The translations under genes were made by a program, and so were the position numbers. The notes beneath the pieces were generated by a model. That model saw only the letters and a list, made by a program, of their open reading frames with translations. It ran no database searches and was not told the origin of the DNA. This document shows positions 51,751 through 54,982 of a stretch of 54,982 bases of DNA, piece by piece (position 1 is the stretch's first letter; each line of letters opens with the position of its first letter). The stretch spans positions 1 through 54,982 of the forward strand of contig JAYPAP010000007.1 in the NCBI GenBank assembly GCA_038123735.1. Reading direction: 5' to 3'. The DNA is from REDI01 sp038123735 (GTDB taxonomy: Bacteria; Myxococcota_A; UBA796; GCA-2862545).

Positions 51751-52281
51751 CTAGTACTTAGGCGTAATGGCGAGAATCAGCTCGCCGTCCTCGTGCTTCG
51801 GTCCAGCGATAAGAAACGCCTTGTTGCGGTGAACGGCGAGCACGGAGTCCATTTTCCGAGCTTCGCCGTGGAACATCTCGACACGAATCTTAGCCTGCGT
51901 GCCGGTAAGAGAGACGAGCGACACCTTCAGCTTGAGGCCGTCGACCAGCTCGAATGCATGGTCCGCTCCCACACCCAAGAACCGGTCATCCCGACGAAGC
52001 AGTCGGTACCCCGTATGGGGCATATACCGCAGATGCCTCATGATGGGCTTGAGACGCGCATCGATCTTGCCGCTCTCATCGCCATGAACAACGAGAACCT
52101 CGAGGTCAGCTTTGGACGGAACGGGGAGCTGGCTCGCCTTCACAGGTGTGGGTGATGGCGATCCAGACTGCGCAAAGCCCATCTGCGGAGCCACCGAAAG
52201 CATCGCTGCCAAACCCATAAAGCGCAGGAACCCTAGGCCTCGCGGACGACGATGGGGCTGAATGTCATGGGAGGTAGTCAT
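51751..52281 (-). CDS. Exported protein of unknown function in the sigma-factor operon
   Basis: 176 aa. A basic N-terminus precedes a signal segment (FLRFMGLAAMLSVAPQMGFAQ). The mature part has LEVLVVHGDESGKIDARLKP, YMPHTGYRLLRRDD and AFELVDGLKLKVSL, an alternating beta-strand look, and ends HEDGELILAITPKY. It starts three bases after the anti-sigma-like gene stops. Its export and position suggest a cell-envelope sensor or target of the sigma/anti-sigma pair. I do not recognise the family. Confidence 0.65.
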   Translation of the reverse strand: MTTSHDIQPHRRPRGLGFLRFMGLAAMLSVAPQMGFAQSGSPSPTPVKASQLPVPSKADLEVLVVHGDESGKIDARLKPIMRHLRYMPHTGYRLLRRDDRFLGVGADHAFELVDGLKLKVSLVSLTGTQAKIRVEMFHGEARKMDSVLAVHRNKAFLIAGPKHEDGELILAITPKY

Positions 52282-52284
52282 CGC

Positions 52285-53277
52285 TCAAACCTCCTCGTAG
52301 ATTCGAATGATCATCGGACGGTCGCCTTCATCATCGGGCAGGGTGACGATGACTTCCACATCTTCGTCGTAAGACATCTCTTCGAGGATGACTTCGCCAG
52401 CCTTCGCGAACTCCATTTCACCACCGCTAGTCACGCTGGCGCCGGGATTACCAGAAAACTGTACCGCGACTGCCAATAATGCCACCGCAGCAACGGCGGC
52501 CGTGGCGAGGAACATGAAGAACCGGCTCGAATTGGCGGCGGCTGGAACATCGATCTCGGTTGTGGCTGGAGCCAGAGTGAGCATCACGTCCGACACGAGG
52601 TCAACGCTTCCCGCCTGGTCGCGAACGGCATCCGCCACCGGCACGCCTGGGTCGGCATCGACCGAGGAGGCGATCGATGACCACAACTCGGGCACCTGCC
52701 CCCCACCATCGGTCACTGCATCTCGGATGGGCATTCCAGCCCAGTCTTTGAATAAGGTGCGCGAAACAATAGGCCAAAGCTCAATGGAGTGAGACTCATG
52801 TCTCACTGCGTCCGCCACCGGCACATCCGCCCACGGCCGCTCGCCTTCCCATGCGAAGTCCCCCGCGGATTCCCGCACGGCCTGCGCGACGGCCTCAAGT
52901 CCACCCGACCATGCGTAGCTCAAGTCCACGACACCGGATTCCGCTCTCACTGCATCCGCCACGGGAATACCCCACTCGGATTCCTGCTCAGCGAGTTGAG
53001 CTGCCGTCACAACCTCATCTGAGGCGCTGGCACTGGGCTCGCCCGCTTCCAGCCCAATGGCCTCGCTGAGCAAACCGCCGAAAATACCATCGTCCAACCC
53101 CAAGACCCCGAGCAGAGCAGAGGCTGCAATCTGCGGATCATCGTCTTCAAGTCCGATCTCTCGCAGCTCGTTCGGTAGACGAACATCCTCGCGGAGCAGG
53201 GCTCGAGCCCTCTCCACCACCGCTGGCGAGTCTTCGCCATCGGCGATTCGCTGTAGCAATTGGTCGAGTTCGTTCAT
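52285..53277 (-). CDS. Probable anti-sigma factor with internal PVADAVR repeats
   Basis: 330 aa. The cytoplasmic part (residues 1-250) starts with a helical region resembling anti-sigma N-termini (LDQLLQRIADGEDSPAVVER). It then carries a repeated motif: PVADAVRAESGVVDL at about 105, PVADAVRHESHSIEL at 153, PIRDAVTDGGGQVPEL at 183 and PVADAVRDQAGSVDL at 213, plus a degenerate copy near 129. One membrane helix follows (about 253-275), then a short extracytoplasmic tail. The sigma factor is immediately upstream in the same direction. No zinc-binding ZAS motif was seen, so binding to the sigma factor is inferred from position, topology and N-terminus only. Confidence 0.7.
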   Translation of the reverse strand: MNELDQLLQRIADGEDSPAVVERARALLREDVRLPNELREIGLEDDDPQIAASALLGVLGLDDGIFGGLLSEAIGLEAGEPSASASDEVVTAAQLAEQESEWGIPVADAVRAESGVVDLSYAWSGGLEAVAQAVRESAGDFAWEGERPWADVPVADAVRHESHSIELWPIVSRTLFKDWAGMPIRDAVTDGGGQVPELWSSIASSVDADPGVPVADAVRDQAGSVDLVSDVMLTLAPATTEIDVPAAANSSRFFMFLATAAVAAVALLAVAVQFSGNPGASVTSGGEMEFAKAGEVILEEMSYDEDVEVIVTLPDDEGDRPMIIRIYEEV

Positions 53278-53373
53278 CGGGGCCCACCTCGTGCGGCGCG
53301 TTCTGGTCCCATCGACGCCACGGCGGTGGGGATATTCGATCCACGACTCAAAAAAATAACGGAGGCCGAACGC

Positions 53374-53973
53374 TCAGACTGCATCTCGCCCTCCGAGCAA
53401 TTGCTGTAGCCGCTTCCGGGCATAGTACAGCCGAGACATCACAGTGCCTTCCGGAATCTCCATGATATCTGCAATATCCTTGTACGACAGACCATCTAGC
53501 TCCCGGAGCAACACCACCTGGCGCTGGTCCTCAGGCAGCTGCTCCATCGCATCCATGATGCGGGCATATAGCTGCTTTCGTTCAAGACTTTTGGCTGGGC
53601 TGACTTGGTGGCGGGCCTCATCTACGCCGCCGTCTGCACCCTTCGACACCAATTGCTCGTCGAACTCAGAGGTGCCCCGGCGCTTTTTCTTCCGGAGAAA
53701 ATCGATCGCCAGATTACTAGCAATCCGGTAAATCCAGGTGTAAAAGCTGCTTTCTAGGCGAAACGATCCAAGGTTTCGATAAGCCTTGACGAACGCCTCC
53801 TGCGCGAGATCTCTCGCATCTTCCTGGTTGCGGACCATGCCATATACCAGGTGGTAGATGCGCATTTGGTACTTTTCAACCAGACCTTGGTAGGCTGTTG
53901 TGTCCCCATCCCGAACGGCCAGCACCATCTCAATGTCTGCTTCGCGCGATTCCGTCTTCGACAATTCGCTCAT
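53374..53973 (-). CDS. ECF RNA polymerase sigma factor (RpoE-like)
   Basis: 199 aa. Region 2 reads YHLVYGMVRNQEDARDLAQEAFVKAYRNL and then FYTWIYRIASNLAIDFLRKK (positions 53374-53973, minus strand). Region 4 has LPEDQRQVVLLRELDGLSY and KDIADIMEIPEGTVMSRLYYARKRL. No other domains. The ATG follows AGGAG. The likely anti-sigma gene starts 96 bases downstream; a run of seven T on the minus strand lies in that gap. Promoter specificity cannot be read. Confidence 0.96.
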   Translation of the reverse strand: MSELSKTESREADIEMVLAVRDGDTTAYQGLVEKYQMRIYHLVYGMVRNQEDARDLAQEAFVKAYRNLGSFRLESSFYTWIYRIASNLAIDFLRKKKRRGTSEFDEQLVSKGADGGVDEARHQVSPAKSLERKQLYARIMDAMEQLPEDQRQVVLLRELDGLSYKDIADIMEIPEGTVMSRLYYARKRLQQLLGGRDAV

Positions 53974-54019
53974 TCAAGCTCCTGGGGCGGCCGGTTAGCG
54001 ACACGACCGATCACGAAAT

Positions 54020-54982
54020 TCATCCGTGTGCGAGGCGCCAGTTTAGGCCTGTTGCAGCGTTCACGTCTAGTGGTACGGACAACCCTTGGCCAGCGCCGCG
54101 CATTTCGTCGGTGACGATCGCCCGCACCGCATCCACTTCGTCCGTCGGCACCTCAAGGAGTAGTTCATCATGAACCTGGAGGAGGATGCGTGCCTTCAAC
54201 CCCGAATTCTCAAGTGCTCGATGAACACGCAACATCGCGATCTTCATGATATCCGCCGCCGTTCCTTGGATCACAGTATTCACCGCCTCCCGTTCGGCCG
54301 CCGCCCGTCGAGGCCATGCCTTGCTGTTAATCTCGGGCAGAATTCTTTTTCGCCCAAATAGCGTTCGCACGTTGCCCTCTTTTTTCGCCTCGGCTTTGGT
54401 CGCCCGAATCCAGCCTTCTACCTCTGGCATTCGCGAAAAATACTCGTCCATGTAGGCTTGCGCTTCTCCACGACTGATGCCCTGAGTAGCGGCGAGTCCG
54501 AATGCAGTCTGACCATATAAGAGACCGTAATTGACGGCCTTCGCTGCATTTCTCAGCCCGGAATCAACCTCATCGATCGGGACCCCAAAGACCTCGCTCG
54601 CGGTGCGAACGTGGATGTCCACCCCAGTCGTAAACGCATCCTGAAGCGTTGTGGACCCGGTGACATGAGCCAAAATCCGCAGCTCAACCTGGCTATAGTC
54701 ACATGATAAAAACACCGTACCATCGACGGGCACGAATGCCTCCCGGATCCGTCGCCCTTCCTCGGTACGAATCGGGATGTTCTGGAGGTTTGGATCGACC
54801 GACGAGAGTCGACCCGTCGCAGCCGTAGTCTGGCTGAATGTGGTGTGAATTCGGCGATCCGACGCATGGACCTCCTTCGGAAGCTTATCGACGTAGGTCG
54901 ACAAGAGCTTCGTGAGCTCCCGCCATCGCAGGATGTGCGCCGGTAGGTCCGGATCTTGTTGACCGGATAGAGCCTCCAACAC
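54020..54982 (-). CDS. polA: DNA polymerase I, C-terminal polymerase domain (5' end outside window)
   Basis: 320 codons of the polymerase domain; the N-terminal nuclease and proofreading parts lie beyond the right edge. Motif A is SCDYSQVELRILAH, motif B RNAAKAVNYGLLYGQTAFGL, and motif C QVHDELLLEVPTDE. In motif B the position equal to E. coli Phe762 is Tyr. Reading continues in frame to base 54982. The ECF sigma factor gene follows 46 bases after its stop. Confidence 0.96.
   Translation of the reverse strand: MLEALSGQQDPDLPAHILRWRELTKLLSTYVDKLPKEVHASDRRIHTTFSQTTAATGRLSSVDPNLQNIPIRTEEGRRIREAFVPVDGTVFLSCDYSQVELRILAHVTGSTTLQDAFTTGVDIHVRTASEVFGVPIDEVDSGLRNAAKAVNYGLLYGQTAFGLAATQGISRGEAQAYMDEYFSRMPEVEGWIRATKAEAKKEGNVRTLFGRKRILPEINSKAWPRRAAAEREAVNTVIQGTAADIMKIAMLRVHRALENSGLKARILLQVHDELLLEVPTDEVDAVRAIVTDEMRGAGQGLSVPLDVNAATGLNWRLAHG

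Noticed and set aside
53278..53373. Intrinsic terminator between the ECF sigma and anti-sigma genes
   Set aside because: There is a seven-T run on the minus strand but no adequate stem before it.

Overview
This is a GC-rich, gene-dense stretch of bacterial chromosome with about 49 protein genes, one tRNA gene, and no phage, insertion sequence or CRISPR array that I can see. Three runs of exactly ten N (10733-10742, 26991-27000, 45511-45520) each fall inside a gene, so this is a scaffolded, probably metagenome-derived, assembly. The mix points tentatively to a Myxococcota-like (deltaproteobacterial) lineage: a Hanks-type kinase with an extracytoplasmic domain, FHA repeats, large exported TPR and beta-propeller proteins, an RdgC-like pair, a MoxR/VWA pair, and a prs-rplY-pth-rpsF-rplI-dnaB order. 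That placement is inference; no rRNA is present.

Layout. 1-1905: topoisomerase III (3' end outside the window). 2039-6079 (+): class II aldolase, phosphopantetheinyl transferase, a membrane-anchored unknown, a TPR protein with a dead zincin-like tail, and an esterase. 6087-19320 (-): a long co-directional array in the order prs, rplY, pth, hppA, rpsF, rplI, dnaB, FHA protein, beta-propeller protein, HhH protein, guaA. 19488-26040: DUF4476-like exported protein, VWA/MoxR pair, D-3-phosphoglycerate dehydrogenase-like gene, Ser/Thr kinase, TPR membrane protein. 26116-35019: EEP-fold nuclease/phosphatase, queG, Lon-N protein, rhomboid-TPR fusion, trxB, PfkB kinase, gamma-glutamyltransferase. 35146-44374: PP2C-like pseudophosphatase, MBL hydrolase, tRNA-Arg(CCG), a gene pair that looks like RdgC split in two, a protein with two Hfq/Sm-like domains, an IF2_N/coiled-coil protein and a secreted TPR protein. 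44460-54982: CoA transferase, caspase-like protein without its cysteine, SppA, Dam-type methylase, SCPx-type thiolase, an ECF sigma factor with a repeat-containing probable anti-sigma factor, and DNA polymerase I (N-terminal part outside the window).

The most unusual region is 38902-40963. A 280-residue protein carries two Hfq-like Sm folds in tandem behind an Arg/Gly/Lys-rich tail. It sits directly upstream of two overlapping genes matching the N- and C-terminal halves of RdgC. The order suggests one transcript joining an RNA-chaperone-like protein to a DNA-binding recombination factor. A second theme is pseudo-enzymes: a zincin without its histidines (4275-5111), a PP2C without most metal ligands (35146-37305) and a caspase fold without its cysteine (45720-46811).

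No stretch longer than about 250 bases lacks a gene. The longest gaps are 18152-18360 (a terminator-like hairpin) and 38499-38732 (nothing recognised). Start sites were chosen from ribosome-binding sites and family N-termini, so several are GTG or TTG.
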